DNA of 64,000 nucleotides, from the NCBI RefSeq assembly GCF_900115345.1, contig NZ_FOWC01000002.1, positions 1-64,000 of the forward strand, in the 5' to 3' direction. The notes below the pieces were generated by a model. The model worked only from the letters and a program-made list of their open reading frames with translations. It was not told the DNA's origin and searched no databases. Origin of the DNA: Amycolatopsis rubida (GTDB taxonomy: Bacteria > Actinomycetota > Actinomycetes > Mycobacteriales > Pseudonocardiaceae). Within the stretch, counting starts at the first letter, position 1, and each line of letters starts with the position of its first letter. Both the position numbers and the translations under genes were made by a program. Of the stretch, positions 8,473-17,168 are shown piece by piece.

Positions 8473-9291
8473 TCACGTCAGCGAGACGCCTCCTTCGACC
8501 GGCAGCACCTGGCCAGTGATGAACGCGGCGTGTTCCGAGGACAGGTAGACCGCGGCGGCGCCGATCTCGGCGGGACGGGCGAAATCACGCGTCAGCGCGG
8601 TGGAACGGCGGAACCCTTCGTGGACGCCGCTGCCCGCCCGCAGCCGCGGCCCGAACATGCCAGTGCCAGGATGAAACCGGCTGCCGCTGCTCGTCTCCGC
8701 GGCCGGATCCTGCGGGAGCGTGCCGTAAGGGGCGATCGCGTTGACCGTGATGCCGCTGCCGCCCGTCTCGAGCGCGAGAACGCGGGTGAAGGAATGTACC
8801 GCGCCCTTCGCCGCCGAGTACACCGCCAGGTGCGGATCGCCGATCAGCGCGGCCATGGACCCGATGTTGACAATGCGGCCGTACTCGCGTTCGAGCATGT
8901 GCGGCAGGACCTGATGAGTGCACAAGAGCGTGCTGATGAGGTTGACGTCCAGATCCGCCCGCCATTGCTCCGGCGTGGATCCCGCGAACGGGGTCATCGG
9001 GGAATTCCCTCCGACGTTGTTGACGAGCACGTCGACCACGCCGAACTCGCTGACGGTTCTGGACACCATTCCGGCGACAGCGTCGCGCTCGGTGACATCG
9101 GCCGCGTGCCACATCGCACCGGCGGCACCGGTCTCCAGGGCCAGGGCGGTCACCCGTTTCCCGGCATCGTGGTCTCTTCCCACGACGACGACCTTCGCGC
9201 CTTCGGCCGCGAAAGCCAGTGCGATGCCGCGGCCGATGTTGGCGGTGGCCCCGGTGACGATCACGACCTTGCCAGCCAGTCCAGTGTCCAC
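8473..9291 (-). CDS. Short-chain dehydrogenase/reductase (SDR)
   Basis: 272 residues from GTG 9291. Classical SDR motifs are the NAD(P)-binding TGATANIGRG near residue 15, NNVGG near 90, a catalytic Ser in IVNIGSMAAL, and YSAAKGAVHS (Tyr/Lys). The tail GQVLPVEGGVSLT is typical of FabG-like oxidoreductases. A region after the active site is somewhat longer than usual (TSSGSRFHPGTGMFG), giving an enlarged substrate loop. It lies 50 bases downstream of the MFS gene on the same strand, so the two are probably co-transcribed. Substrate unknown. Confidence 0.9.
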   Translation of the reverse strand: MDTGLAGKVVIVTGATANIGRGIALAFAAEGAKVVVVGRDHDAGKRVTALALETGAAGAMWHAADVTERDAVAGMVSRTVSEFGVVDVLVNNVGGNSPMTPFAGSTPEQWRADLDVNLISTLLCTHQVLPHMLEREYGRIVNIGSMAALIGDPHLAVYSAAKGAVHSFTRVLALETGGSGITVNAIAPYGTLPQDPAAETSSGSRFHPGTGMFGPRLRAGSGVHEGFRRSTALTRDFARPAEIGAAAVYLSSEHAAFITGQVLPVEGGVSLT

Positions 9292-9341
9292 AACACTCCC
9301 TCGCTTCGAGAAAAATGATTGCCTGATCAGCGGATCCCGCC

Positions 9342-10817
9342 TCAGCGACTCGGCGAGCCGCTCGCCTCGGGCTGCTCGGCGCGAACCGCTGCCGTCACGG
9401 CGCCGCGGCCGCCGGGGATGAAATACGCCACCGCGAGCGCGACCAGTGCCGCACCGGCCCCGATCGCCAGTACGACGCGGAAAGCGTTCTGCGACGGGAA
9501 AATCGCCGGACCGACTGAGATCACCAGCTGAGCCAGGACGACCCCCGCCACTGCGCTCGAAACCGATGTGCCAATCGAACGCATCAATGTGTTGAGACTG
9601 TTGGCCGCCGCGGTCTCCGACACCGGCACCGCGCTCATCACCAGTGCGGGCATCGCGCCGTAGGCAAGCCCGATCCCCGCGCCGATCACGCACGACACGA
9701 GCATCAGCTGCCACACCGCGGACATCAGCACGATCGCCAGCCCGTACCCCGCGGCGACGACCAGCGCGCCGAGCATCAACGTCGCTTTCGGGCCCCGCGA
9801 CGCGGAAACGCGCGCCGAGATCGGCGCGACGGCCATCATCACCAACCCGTTAGGCGCCATCACCAGACCGACCGTCAGCAGCGACTGCCCGAGTCCGTAT
9901 CCGGTCGCTTCCGGCAGCTGCAGCAACTGCGGCAGCACCAAGGACATCGCGAACATCGCGAACCCGAACACCGCCGACGCGATGTCGGTCAGCAGCACCT
10001 GCTTCCGCGTGGTGGTGCGCAGGTCGACCAGAGGCTGCCGAACGCGCAGCTCCCATCGCCCCCACAAGAGTGCCGTTGCGACCGCGCCGAGCAGCAAACC
10101 GAGCGTCACGCCGCTGCCCCAGCCCCAGTCCGAGCCCTTGGAGACGGCAAGCAGCAACGCCACCAGCACCGCCGAAAGCCCAACAGCGCCCACGAAGTCG
10201 AACCGGCCGCCCGCGCGCACCCGCGATTCCGGCACCAATGCCGCCACGAACGCGAACACCACCACGCCCAATCCGGCCGAGGTCCAGAACAGCAGGTGCC
10301 AGTCGGCCTTCTCCGCCAGCAGAGCCGCCGCCGGGAGTCCGAGCGCACCGCCGATGCCCAGTGAGGCACTCATCAACGCGGTCGCCGAGCCCAGCCGGTC
10401 CGCAGGCAGTTCGTCGCGCATGATGCTGATCCCCAGCGGGATCACTCCGGCCGCGAGCCCCTGCAATGCCCGGCCCGCGATCATGAGCACGAGGCTCGAA
10501 CTCACCGCCGCGAGCACTGATCCCGACACCAGCAGCAGCACGCTCAGCAGCAGCATTCGCCTCTTGCCGTACATGTCGCCCAAGCGCCCGACGGTCGGCG
10601 TCGCGACGGCCGCGGCCAGCAGGGTCGCCGTCACCGCCCACGTCGTGTCCGCCGCCGTCGCGTGCAACAACACCGGCAGCTTCGGCACGATCGGGATCAC
10701 CATGGTCTGCATCAACGACACGACCACCCCCGCCAGAGCCAGGACCGCCACGATCGCACCGGGCTTCCCTTCGGGCGCGGAGGAAAGACCAGCAGAAGCA
10801 GGCATTGGATCTCTCAT
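9342..10817 (-). CDS. MFS transporter (DHA2/EmrB-QacA-like)
   Basis: 491 residues, about 14 membrane helices. Motif A is visible as GRLGDMYGKRRMLL after helix 2, and RALQGLAAGVIPLGISIMRD is the helix-4 signature of drug:H+ antiporters. Met 10817 or Met 10805 could start it. It probably exports a small molecule with the proton gradient and appears to lead an operon with the SDR gene. Two TGACTTA-type direct repeats upstream may be its operator. Confidence 0.9.
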   Translation of the reverse strand: MRDPMPASAGLSSAPEGKPGAIVAVLALAGVVVSLMQTMVIPIVPKLPVLLHATAADTTWAVTATLLAAAVATPTVGRLGDMYGKRRMLLLSVLLLVSGSVLAAVSSSLVLMIAGRALQGLAAGVIPLGISIMRDELPADRLGSATALMSASLGIGGALGLPAAALLAEKADWHLLFWTSAGLGVVVFAFVAALVPESRVRAGGRFDFVGAVGLSAVLVALLLAVSKGSDWGWGSGVTLGLLLGAVATALLWGRWELRVRQPLVDLRTTTRKQVLLTDIASAVFGFAMFAMSLVLPQLLQLPEATGYGLGQSLLTVGLVMAPNGLVMMAVAPISARVSASRGPKATLMLGALVVAAGYGLAIVLMSAVWQLMLVSCVIGAGIGLAYGAMPALVMSAVPVSETAAANSLNTLMRSIGTSVSSAVAGVVLAQLVISVGPAIFPSQNAFRVVLAIGAGAALVALAVAYFIPGGRGAVTAAVRAEQPEASGSPSR

Positions 10818-10842
10818 CTCTCGTCGAAATCGCAGTTAAATC

Positions 10843-10855
10843 AAGTGACTTATTT
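10843..10855. promoter_or_regulatory. Candidate operator copy 1 (AAGTGACTTATTT)
   Basis: AAGTGACTT is a 9-base perfect palindrome about the central G, followed by ATTT. The unit TGACTTATTT (10846-10855) recurs as TGACTTAATT at 11022-11031. It lies 26-38 bases upstream of the MFS start, where a repressor would block transcription. Binding protein unknown. Confidence 0.4.
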
Positions 10856-11016
10856 CAACGTAGCAGATTGCTTGCCTTGTACAACTAACCCGTGACGCTG
10901 ATCGCCTCCGGCGAAGCGGTCAGGCACCGCGAACCGCCGGGCCGAGGCAGCCGGCACGCCCTCGCCGCCGCGCAGGTCGAAGCCGGAGCGACCACCCCAA
11001 GGCGGCGAATCTTCAT

Positions 11017-11033
11017 TCAGTTGACTTAATTGA
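11017..11033. promoter_or_regulatory. Candidate operator copy 2 (imperfect palindrome)
   Basis: TCAGTTGACTTAATTGA is an imperfect 17-base palindrome (outer TCA/TGA, inner TT/AA) and contains TGACTTAATT, nearly the same as the copy at 10846. Both are AT-rich islands. Confidence 0.4.
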
Positions 11034-11563
11034 TGATTCATGATGAGGTGGTGTCGCGCCGGAGCGGAGGAAAGCACCATGACGAGCATGTGCCTCACTG
11101 TGCCGATCGCACCTCCGGCCGCCTCGCTGGATGCCTCCTGGTGTCCCGCGGAGCGGGTGGCGCGCCTTCGGCGGCCGCGCGGAGAAGACGTCGAACGCCT
11201 CAGGCCGCAAGTATTGGCATCGCCTGGACGGCAAGCGATTCGCCGTCAAGGAGACGTTCGCGTCCTTGATCCGCACGATGCCCGGCTTGCCCGGACGAGA
11301 ACGGGATCCGGTCAAGGACGGTCAACAGGCTCGTTGATTTTGGCGAAGCATGCCAGCGAGCAAACCGGCGCGGTGCATCAGGAATTCACTGACCGCGAGC
11401 GCTCGACGACAGCCGCGAAGCGCAGCGGATGCGAGAGGCTTCGCAGCGCCGGCGGGGACATCGCGTTCAGCAGCAAGCCCGTACCCGGGCCAGTCATCGG
11501 CACCGGTGAACTCGAGCGCCAGGAGGGCATGCCGAACGCGCCTTCACAGGAGGAAATTCCCGC

Positions 11564-12226
11564 ATGGTGAACAAATCCGCGAATCTCGAAGACGCCACGC
11601 CCCGTTCTGCCGCCACCCGTCAGGCGATCATGGCAACAGCAGAACGGCTCTACGCCCAGCACGGGCTGTCCGCCGTGTCCAACAGGCAGATCGGCGAAGC
11701 GGCCGGGCAGAACAACACCACAGTGGTCAGCTACCACTTCGGCAGCAAAACCACGCTAGTGCGCGAGATCATGACCAAACACAGCAAAGCGATCGATGCC
11801 ATCCGCCAGCGGCACGTCTCGGCGGCGAGCGCAAGCGACGACGTGCGGGATTGGGTCCGGTGCCTGGTGCGGCCGGTCACCGAGCACCTGGAATCCCTTG
11901 GCGTCCCGTCCTGGCACGCCCGGTTCGCCGTTCTGGTGCTGACCGACCCGATGATGCGCGCCATGATCACCGACGACTCGCTCACCCGCCCCAGCCTTCA
12001 GCACACCCTGCGCGAGCTGGGAAACTGCTTGAAAGACAAGGTATCCGCTCAAGTTCGCCGCGAACGCGGCGAAATGGCCCGCCATGTGATCACGCATACC
12101 TGCGCCGAACGCGAACGAATGCTGGCCGAGGGGACCGCCCGACCCGTCGCAGCCTGGAAACACACCGCGAGAACGCTCGAGGACGCGCTGACCGGGTTGC
12201 TGACCGCGGAGGTCAGCCATCGCTGA
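11564..12226 (+). CDS. TetR/AcrR-family transcriptional regulator
   Basis: 220 residues; GGAGGA lies about 10 bases before ATG 11564. The N-terminal HTH spans residues about 15-65 (TRQAIMATAERLYAQHGLSA, QIGEAAGQNNTTVVSYHFGS). The C-terminal helical domain binds an unknown ligand. It is followed on the same strand by the ferredoxin-reductase-P450 genes, so it is the best candidate for their regulator, perhaps through the 40-base palindrome at 12308. Confidence 0.9.
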   Translation: MVNKSANLEDATPRSAATRQAIMATAERLYAQHGLSAVSNRQIGEAAGQNNTTVVSYHFGSKTTLVREIMTKHSKAIDAIRQRHVSAASASDDVRDWVRCLVRPVTEHLESLGVPSWHARFAVLVLTDPMMRAMITDDSLTRPSLQHTLRELGNCLKDKVSAQVRRERGEMARHVITHTCAERERMLAEGTARPVAAWKHTARTLEDALTGLLTAEVSHR

Positions 12227-12307
12227 GTAGCCGATCCGTTCAACTGCCCCACAGGACGGCCTGCATCGCAAGAAGCCACGGAAGCGAAGAAGCCGAGCAC
12301 GCTTGGG

Positions 12308-12347
12308 CATCGGCGTCGTCCGGCGCATGCGCCGGACATCGCCGATG
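12308..12347. promoter_or_regulatory. 40-base near-perfect palindrome before the P450 unit
   Basis: The inner 20 bases GTCCGGCGCATGCGCCGGAC (12318-12337) are perfectly palindromic. They are flanked by CATCGGCG and CGCCGATG (12308-12315, 12340-12347), giving 36 of 40 symmetric positions. It lies 33 bases before the ferredoxin start. It could be an operator for the TetR or a strong terminator/attenuator hairpin after the TetR gene. Confidence 0.5.
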
Positions 12348-12380
12348 TGCTCAGGCCGCTGGCGTTCGGAAAGGGGAACC

Positions 12381-12581
12381 ATGAAGATCGCCATAGAAGA
12401 AGACAAATGCTGCGGCGCGGGTCCATGCGTGCTGATCGCTCCTGAGGTTTTCGACCAGCGTGAGGACGACGGCATCGTCTTCCTGCTCGAACAAGCGCCG
12501 GGCGCGGACCTGCACGAGCAGGTCGTCGAAGCCGCTGAGGTCTGCCCGGCCGCCTGCATCCGCCTCGACCACACCACATGA
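12381..12581 (+). CDS. 3Fe-4S ferredoxin (P450 redox partner)
   Basis: 66 residues from ATG 12381 with AAGGGG just upstream. The cluster ligands are in DKCCGAGPCVL (the second position of the usual CxxCxxC is replaced by Gly-Ala, giving a 3Fe-4S type) and in EVCPAACI. This is the small acidic ferredoxin class that feeds electrons to actinomycete P450s, located in the cytoplasm. Its stop overlaps the reductase start by 4 bases (ATGA), and the P450 lies further downstream. Confidence 0.92.
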   Translation: MKIAIEEDKCCGAGPCVLIAPEVFDQREDDGIVFLLEQAPGADLHEQVVEAAEVCPAACIRLDHTT

Positions 12582-13699
12582 GCCCCGTCGGGAGCGTCCT
12601 CGTCGTCGGCGCCTCAGCGGCTGGTCTGGCTACGGCGGAAGGCCTGCGCCGCAAGGGGTATGAGGGCGCGTTGACGTTGCTGGAAGCGGAACCGGAACTG
12701 CCCTGCGATCGTCCGCCGCTGTCCAACCAGGTCTTGAACGGGCAATGGGAAGAGACCCGCGCGCAACTCCGCTCGGCGCAGGCGCTGGACGCGTTGGACG
12801 CGGCCTTTGTGCTCGGGGACGCGGCGATCTCGTTCAACGCCGAGCGCCGGGAAGTCAGCACGGCTTCCGGGCGCGTGCTGCACGCGGTCGTGATCGCGAC
12901 CGGCGTCGGCGCGTCGTTGCTGCCGGCCCGGCGCGAAGTCCGCGGCACGCATGTGATTCGCACGCTGGGCGACGCCGCGGTTCTGCGCACTGAGCTGCTG
13001 TCCGCGCGGCGGGTGGTGGTGATCGGCGACGGAGCGCTCGGCGCCGAGACCGCCGCTACCGCGCGGCAACGCGGCCGGCCTGTGACCCTGGTCGGCCCCC
13101 AGACTGTTCCGATGGCTCGGCACCTCGGCGCGCTGGCCGCCGGGCAACTCGCCGAACTCCACCGTCGCAACGGGGTCCGGCTGCTGGGCGGTGTTCTGCC
13201 GGACACCCTCCACACCCGCGACGGCCGGGTCGCAGGAGTGCGGCTCAGCGACGGGACAGAGCTGGAAGCCGCCGTCGTGATCGTCGCGATCGGCTGCCGT
13301 CCGGCCACCGAATGGCTTCAGGGCAGCGGGCGACGTAGCCCGCTGGCACCACGAAGGGCTCGGGCGCTCGCTGCGCCTGGAAAACCGGACCAACGCGGGC
13401 GACCAGGCCCGCGCCGTCGCCGCGGACATCCTCGGAACAGGCGAGCCTACCGGCCCGTTCCCCATTTTTGGACCGACCAGTTCGACGCCAGGCTCCAGAT
13501 CCACGGCATCATCTCGCCGGACGCCCGGGCCGAGATCGTCGAAGGAGACCCGCGGGCAGGCCGCTTCGTCGTCCGTTACACCGGATCCGACGGGCCGGAA
13601 GGCGTGCTCGGCTGGAACATGCCGCGGCAGACCCGTCTCCGGCGGGTCGAACTGACCGGCCGATACACCCTGCCCCGGGAAACTGCCGACGCCGGGTAA
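12578..13699 (+). pseudogene. Ferredoxin reductase (FAD/NAD), damaged by internal deletion and compensating frameshift
   Basis: The frame is open for 373 codons and starts like a P450-type ferredoxin reductase: FAD motif VLVVGASAAGLATAEGLRR, NAD-binding VVVIGDGALGAETAATA, then AIGCRPATEWL. After WLQGSG (about 13325) the frame reads Arg/Pro-rich nonsense, while the +1 frame reads GDVARWHHEGLGRSLRLENR then TNAGDQARAVAADILGTGEP, the conserved continuation. Near 13446 one missing base returns the original frame at YRPVPHFWTDQFDARLQ. About 25-30 family residues before GDVARW are also absent. Thus roughly 80 bases were lost and a second indel restored the frame. The product would lack the C-terminal FAD-binding GD motif and is probably inactive. 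Automatic annotation would call it intact. Confidence 0.75.
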
Positions 13700-13744
13700 G
13701 CGCCGATCCTTCCTGCCAGGCCCATCTTCGATCAGGAGTGCTTG

Positions 13745-14971
13745 ATGACCGCTCGAACCGACGTCGACGAGACCATCCCCGAATTCCCGCCGCCGCGCTC
13801 CGCGGTCTGCCCGTTCGACCCGTCGCCGGAACTGCGGGCACTCGCCGGCCGCGGACCGGTCACCCAGGTCCGTTCCTGGGGAGGCTCGACCCCCTGGGCG
13901 GTGACCGGGCACGCGGAACAGAAAACGCTGCTCGCCGACCCGCGGCTGAGCGTCGATTTCGCCGCCCCCAACTTCCCCAGTCCCATCGACCCCGCCCACA
14001 GCCACGGCGGCGGGACCGACCTGAGCTTCGTCGGGATGGACGACCCCGAGCACGCCCGCCTCCGCCGGATGATCAGCGGTGCTTTCACCGTCAAACGCGT
14101 CGAGGCGATGCGTCCCGCGATCCAGCGGCTGACCGACGAGTTCCTCGACCGGATGCTCGCCGGGCCCACACCAGCCGATCTCGTCCAGGCATTGGCTTTG
14201 CCGCTGCCTTCGCTGGTCATTTCCGAAATGCTCGGCGTGCCCTACGCCGACCACGAATTCTTCCAGGCCAACAGCAAGATCATGGTCTCGGCCACCGCCA
14301 CCGGCACCGAACGCGGAGCGGCGCACTCGGCGCTGGCCGGCTACCTCGACGAGCTCGTGGCGAAGAAAACCGCCGAACCCGGCGACGACCTGCTCTCCAA
14401 ACTCGGCGCTCAGATCCGCGTCGGCGAACTCACCGCGCGCGAAGCCGCGACGATGGGCGTCCTGCTGCTGCTCGGCGGCCACGAAACCACCGCCAACATG
14501 ATCAGCCTCGGCACCCTCGCCCTCCTGCAGCACCCCGATCAGCTGGCGCTGCTGCGCGACGCCGACGACCCGCGGGCGGTGACGGGCGCGGTCGAGGAGT
14601 TGCTGCGGTACCTGTCGATCGTCCACTTGGGCCGGCGGCGCACCGCACTGGAGGACATCGAAGTGGCGGGCCGCACCATCCCGGCCGGCGACGGAGTGAT
14701 CCTGCTCGGCGAACTCGCCAACCGCGATCCCGAAGTGTTCGACGACCCCGACCGGCTCGACCTCACCCGCAACGCCCGCAGGCACCAGGCCTTCGGCGGC
14801 GGCACCCACCACTGCGTCGGCCAGCCGCTGGCCCGTCTCGAACTGCAGGTCGTCTACCCGGCCCTGCTGCGGCGCGTACCCACCCTCCGCCTCGCCGTCC
14901 CGCTGGACGAAGTGAAGTTCAAGTACGACGCCGTGATCTACGGGCTCCACGAACTGCCCGTCACCTGGTAG
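13745..14971 (+). CDS. Cytochrome P450 (CYP105-like)
   Basis: 408 residues from ATG 13745 with AGGAG at 13734-13738. P450 motifs in order are the I-helix LLLLGGHETTANM (usual A/G-GxET), the ExxR of VEELLRYL, and the heme loop FGGGTHHCVGQPLAR with Cys as axial ligand. The N-terminus (TIPEFPPPRSAVCPFDP) resembles the CYP105 group. It would hydroxylate a hydrophobic substrate using electrons from the ferredoxin encoded just upstream; the cognate reductase is broken, so another cellular reductase must serve. A strong hairpin follows 3 bases after the stop. Confidence 0.93.
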   Translation: MTARTDVDETIPEFPPPRSAVCPFDPSPELRALAGRGPVTQVRSWGGSTPWAVTGHAEQKTLLADPRLSVDFAAPNFPSPIDPAHSHGGGTDLSFVGMDDPEHARLRRMISGAFTVKRVEAMRPAIQRLTDEFLDRMLAGPTPADLVQALALPLPSLVISEMLGVPYADHEFFQANSKIMVSATATGTERGAAHSALAGYLDELVAKKTAEPGDDLLSKLGAQIRVGELTAREAATMGVLLLLGGHETTANMISLGTLALLQHPDQLALLRDADDPRAVTGAVEELLRYLSIVHLGRRRTALEDIEVAGRTIPAGDGVILLGELANRDPEVFDDPDRLDLTRNARRHQAFGGGTHHCVGQPLARLELQVVYPALLRRVPTLRLAVPLDEVKFKYDAVIYGLHELPVTW

Positions 14972-14974
14972 CGA

Positions 14975-15022
14975 CCGGACCGGCGAGGACAGACAGCGCG
15001 GAGGCTGTCCTCGCCGGTCCGG
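14975..15022 (+). terminator. Hairpin terminator after the P450 gene
   Basis: Perfect 18-base arms CCGGACCGGCGAGGACAG (14975-14992) and CTGTCCTCGCCGGTCCGG (15005-15022), with a 12-base loop, start 3 bases after the stop codon. There is no T-tract, as is usual in actinobacteria. It may also serve the convergent HxlR gene. Confidence 0.8.
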
Positions 15023-15133
15023 AACGCCGTCGGCGACGACGTGTTTACCTCAACGCCGGGCCGCAAGCCTCCGCGACGTGCTTCGTGTGCTCAGGCAGCA
15101 TCTCAAGAACTGACAGCTTTCCGGCGAACTCCG

Positions 15134-15637
15134 TCAGCCCGGCCGGGAAACCACCTCAGGTTCGAACATCCGGCTGAGCGCGACTCCGATCTCGTCGGGT
15201 TCCACCACGTGCCCGTCATCGCACATGGGCACGACCCAGATCGCCGAACCGCAGCCCGCGTGCACTGGCGCGACCGGCCCTCCGGCATCGGAGAGGTACC
15301 GGTCGCCCCACTGCGTCAGCGCGAACAGCGCAGGCATCAATTCGAGGCCCGGCCGCTCGAACACATAGCTCTCCCGAGCCCGCCGACCGGGATCCTGGTA
15401 CGCCACTTTTCGCACCAGGCCGGTCGCCGTCATCCGCCGGAGCCGGTCGGCCACGACCGGGGTGCTCAGTCCGGTCTTTTCCACCAGCTTCAGGAACCGG
15501 TTCGTACCGTAAAAAATCTCGCGCAAAATAAGCCACGTCGACCGGTTGGCCACGAGGTCCAACGCTCGTTCCAGCGAACACGCCATTTCCGGCCGGTGGA
15601 CCGGATCAGCCGGCGAGTGCCCGCGCGCTTTCGACAT
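15134..15637 (-). CDS. HxlR-family winged-helix regulator
   Basis: 167 residues. The HxlR domain spans about residues 18-105: MACSLERALDLVANRSTWLI (the usual Cys-Pro/Ser-hydrophobic start), then GLSTPVVADRLRRMTATGLV as recognition helix and wing. The C-terminal 50 residues after the wing contain two Cys (HAGCGSAIWVVPMCDDG), unlike the shortest family members, and could bind metal or sense redox. It is convergent to the P450. A palindrome directly upstream of its start suggests autoregulation. Confidence 0.85.
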   Translation of the reverse strand: MSKARGHSPADPVHRPEMACSLERALDLVANRSTWLILREIFYGTNRFLKLVEKTGLSTPVVADRLRRMTATGLVRKVAYQDPGRRARESYVFERPGLELMPALFALTQWGDRYLSDAGGPVAPVHAGCGSAIWVVPMCDDGHVVEPDEIGVALSRMFEPEVVSRPG

Positions 15638-15640
15638 AAC

Positions 15641-15684
15641 CGAATTGTAAATTCGATCGCCATTCGACTGAAGCCTTCGAAGGC
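15641..15684. promoter_or_regulatory. Palindromes upstream of HxlR gene
   Basis: CGAATTgtaAATTCG (15641-15655) has perfect 6-base arms around 3 bases and starts 3 bases before the HxlR start codon. GCCTTCGAAGGC (15673-15684) is a perfect 12-base palindrome. Either could be the HxlR operator; HxlR dimers bind such inverted repeats. Confidence 0.45.
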
Positions 15685-15741
15685 AAAGTTTCGGTAAGCT
15701 GGACGACTAATGCGCACGCTGCTCGGCACGTTCGTCTTCGT

Positions 15742-17148
15742 TCAAGTTCTTCCCGGAACCGCCGAAAGCGCTGGCGTGCTGGCCAGTTCCCGGGAGAACT
15801 TCCGGAGCAGCAGCACCGCGGTGGCGCCGAAGCCGAAGCACAGCCCGAGCCAGACCCCGGGCCCGGCAAGGCTCAGCCCGAAGCCGCACAGCACCATGAC
15901 GGGGATGCCGATCACCCAATAGCCGAGCAAGGTCGCGCGGAAGCCGCTCTTCGTGTTGCCCAGGCCGCGCAACAGGCCGACGCAGACGTTCTGCGCGCCC
16001 TTCAAGTATTGCTGCGCGATCCCGAAGAACAGCAGAGTGTGCGCCAGCGACAGCACTTCCGGCGGCGGGTGTTTTTCCAGGAACAGTCCCAGCACCCAGC
16101 CCGGCACGACGAGATACGCCAGGCCCGCCACCGTCATCGCGGAAACCGACAGGGACAGTGCCTGCCGCGCGATCCTGGACACCTCCGGACGGTCGTGGCG
16201 GCTCACCGCGCGGCTGATCAGGATCGAAGAGCCTTGGGACAGGCCGATGTTCAGCTGGTACACGATGTAGACGAGCTGGTTCACCACGCTCTGCGCGGCC
16301 AGCGTCGCCGGGCCGAAGCTGCCCATCAGCACCGTGGCGACGGAGGTGATGCCCGCTTCGGAACCGTAGGTGAGGCTGATCGGGATTCCCAGCCGAAGAA
16401 TCTCCCGCGCCATCGGCAGTTCCCGGCGGCGGAAACCCACCGACAGCAGGGGCGCGAGGTACTCGTCGCGGCGCAGGATCAGCAGGAACGCGAAGCAGTT
16501 CAGGAACTGCACGATCGTGGTGGCCAGCCCGACGCCCGGGGCGCCGAGTTCCGGAAACCCGAACCAGCCGTAGCCGAATCCCCCGTCCAGCAGGATGTTC
16601 ACCCCGACCGACACGATCGTGACGCCCAGCAGCGATCCTGGCCTGCGCATGCCGACGGCGAACTGCCGCAGCACGTTGAGCCACAGCATCGGGATCAGCC
16701 CCGGCGCGAGCGCGAGCATCGTCGGCCGGGCCAGTGCGAGCACCTCGGCGTCCTGGCCGAACCACGCGAGGACGTAGCCCAGCGCGATCAGGACCAGCGC
16801 GGCCAGCACGCCGACCGCCGTCGCCACCAGGAAGGAGGCGCGCACGATGTCGCGCACCTCGGTGCTCGCCTGTTCGTCCAGCCGGTCGTCGCCGGCGCGG
16901 GTTTCGCCCCGGCCCGCCGCGCCGGCGACGAGGTTGCCGACCGCGGTGACGGTGCCCACGCACATCGTGCGGACCTGGTTGTACAGGGTGAGCGCCAGTC
17001 CGCCCGCCGCGATCGCGCGCACGCTCATCCCGCCGAGCATCGCCAGGTCGGTCGTGGTCAGCGCCACCTGCGCGAGCTGGATCCCGGCGATCGGCATGGA
17101 CACGGCGATCAGCGGGCGGCAGCCCGCCAGCCAGCGCGTCAGGAGCAT
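15742..17148 (-). CDS. MATE-family exporter of the putative metallophore operon
   Basis: 468 residues from ATG 17148, chosen because GGGAAGGA sits 7 bases upstream and this start clears the preceding stop by 20 bases. It has two MATE halves and about 12 helices: PIAGIQLAQVALTTTDLAML, ARPTMLALAPGLIPMLWLNV, ISLTYGSEAG, SVVNQLVYIVYQ. It is the last gene of the OCD-decarboxylase-cysteine-synthase operon and so probably secretes the product. From memory, the EDDS operon aesA-D of Amycolatopsis japonicum also ends with an exporter. It is paralogous to the MATE at 5428-6792. Confidence 0.88.
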   Translation of the reverse strand: MLLTRWLAGCRPLIAVSMPIAGIQLAQVALTTTDLAMLGGMSVRAIAAGGLALTLYNQVRTMCVGTVTAVGNLVAGAAGRGETRAGDDRLDEQASTEVRDIVRASFLVATAVGVLAALVLIALGYVLAWFGQDAEVLALARPTMLALAPGLIPMLWLNVLRQFAVGMRRPGSLLGVTIVSVGVNILLDGGFGYGWFGFPELGAPGVGLATTIVQFLNCFAFLLILRRDEYLAPLLSVGFRRRELPMAREILRLGIPISLTYGSEAGITSVATVLMGSFGPATLAAQSVVNQLVYIVYQLNIGLSQGSSILISRAVSRHDRPEVSRIARQALSLSVSAMTVAGLAYLVVPGWVLGLFLEKHPPPEVLSLAHTLLFFGIAQQYLKGAQNVCVGLLRGLGNTKSGFRATLLGYWVIGIPVMVLCGFGLSLAGPGVWLGLCFGFGATAVLLLRKFSRELASTPALSAVPGRT

Positions 17149-17168
17149 CGCGCGGTCCTTCCCGGTGT

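Larger units (their letters stand above)
10818..11563. other. 746-base stretch upstream of MFS and TetR; promoter repeats but no recognised gene
   Basis: Both strands have open frames, none with a recognisable domain. Ribosome-site support is lacking for all of them. The region holds the two AT-rich TGACTTA repeats (listed separately), which stand out in GC-rich surroundings. A gene may have been lost here. Confidence 0.45.

Noticed and set aside
11040..11570. A plus-strand frame of 176 codons upstream of the TetR
   Set aside because: No ribosome site or domain; it overlaps the TetR start.
12614..14950. A minus-strand 778-codon open frame
   Set aside because: It covers the reductase and P450 genes on the other strand; the low-complexity Gly/Gln/Arg composition is typical of an antisense shadow.
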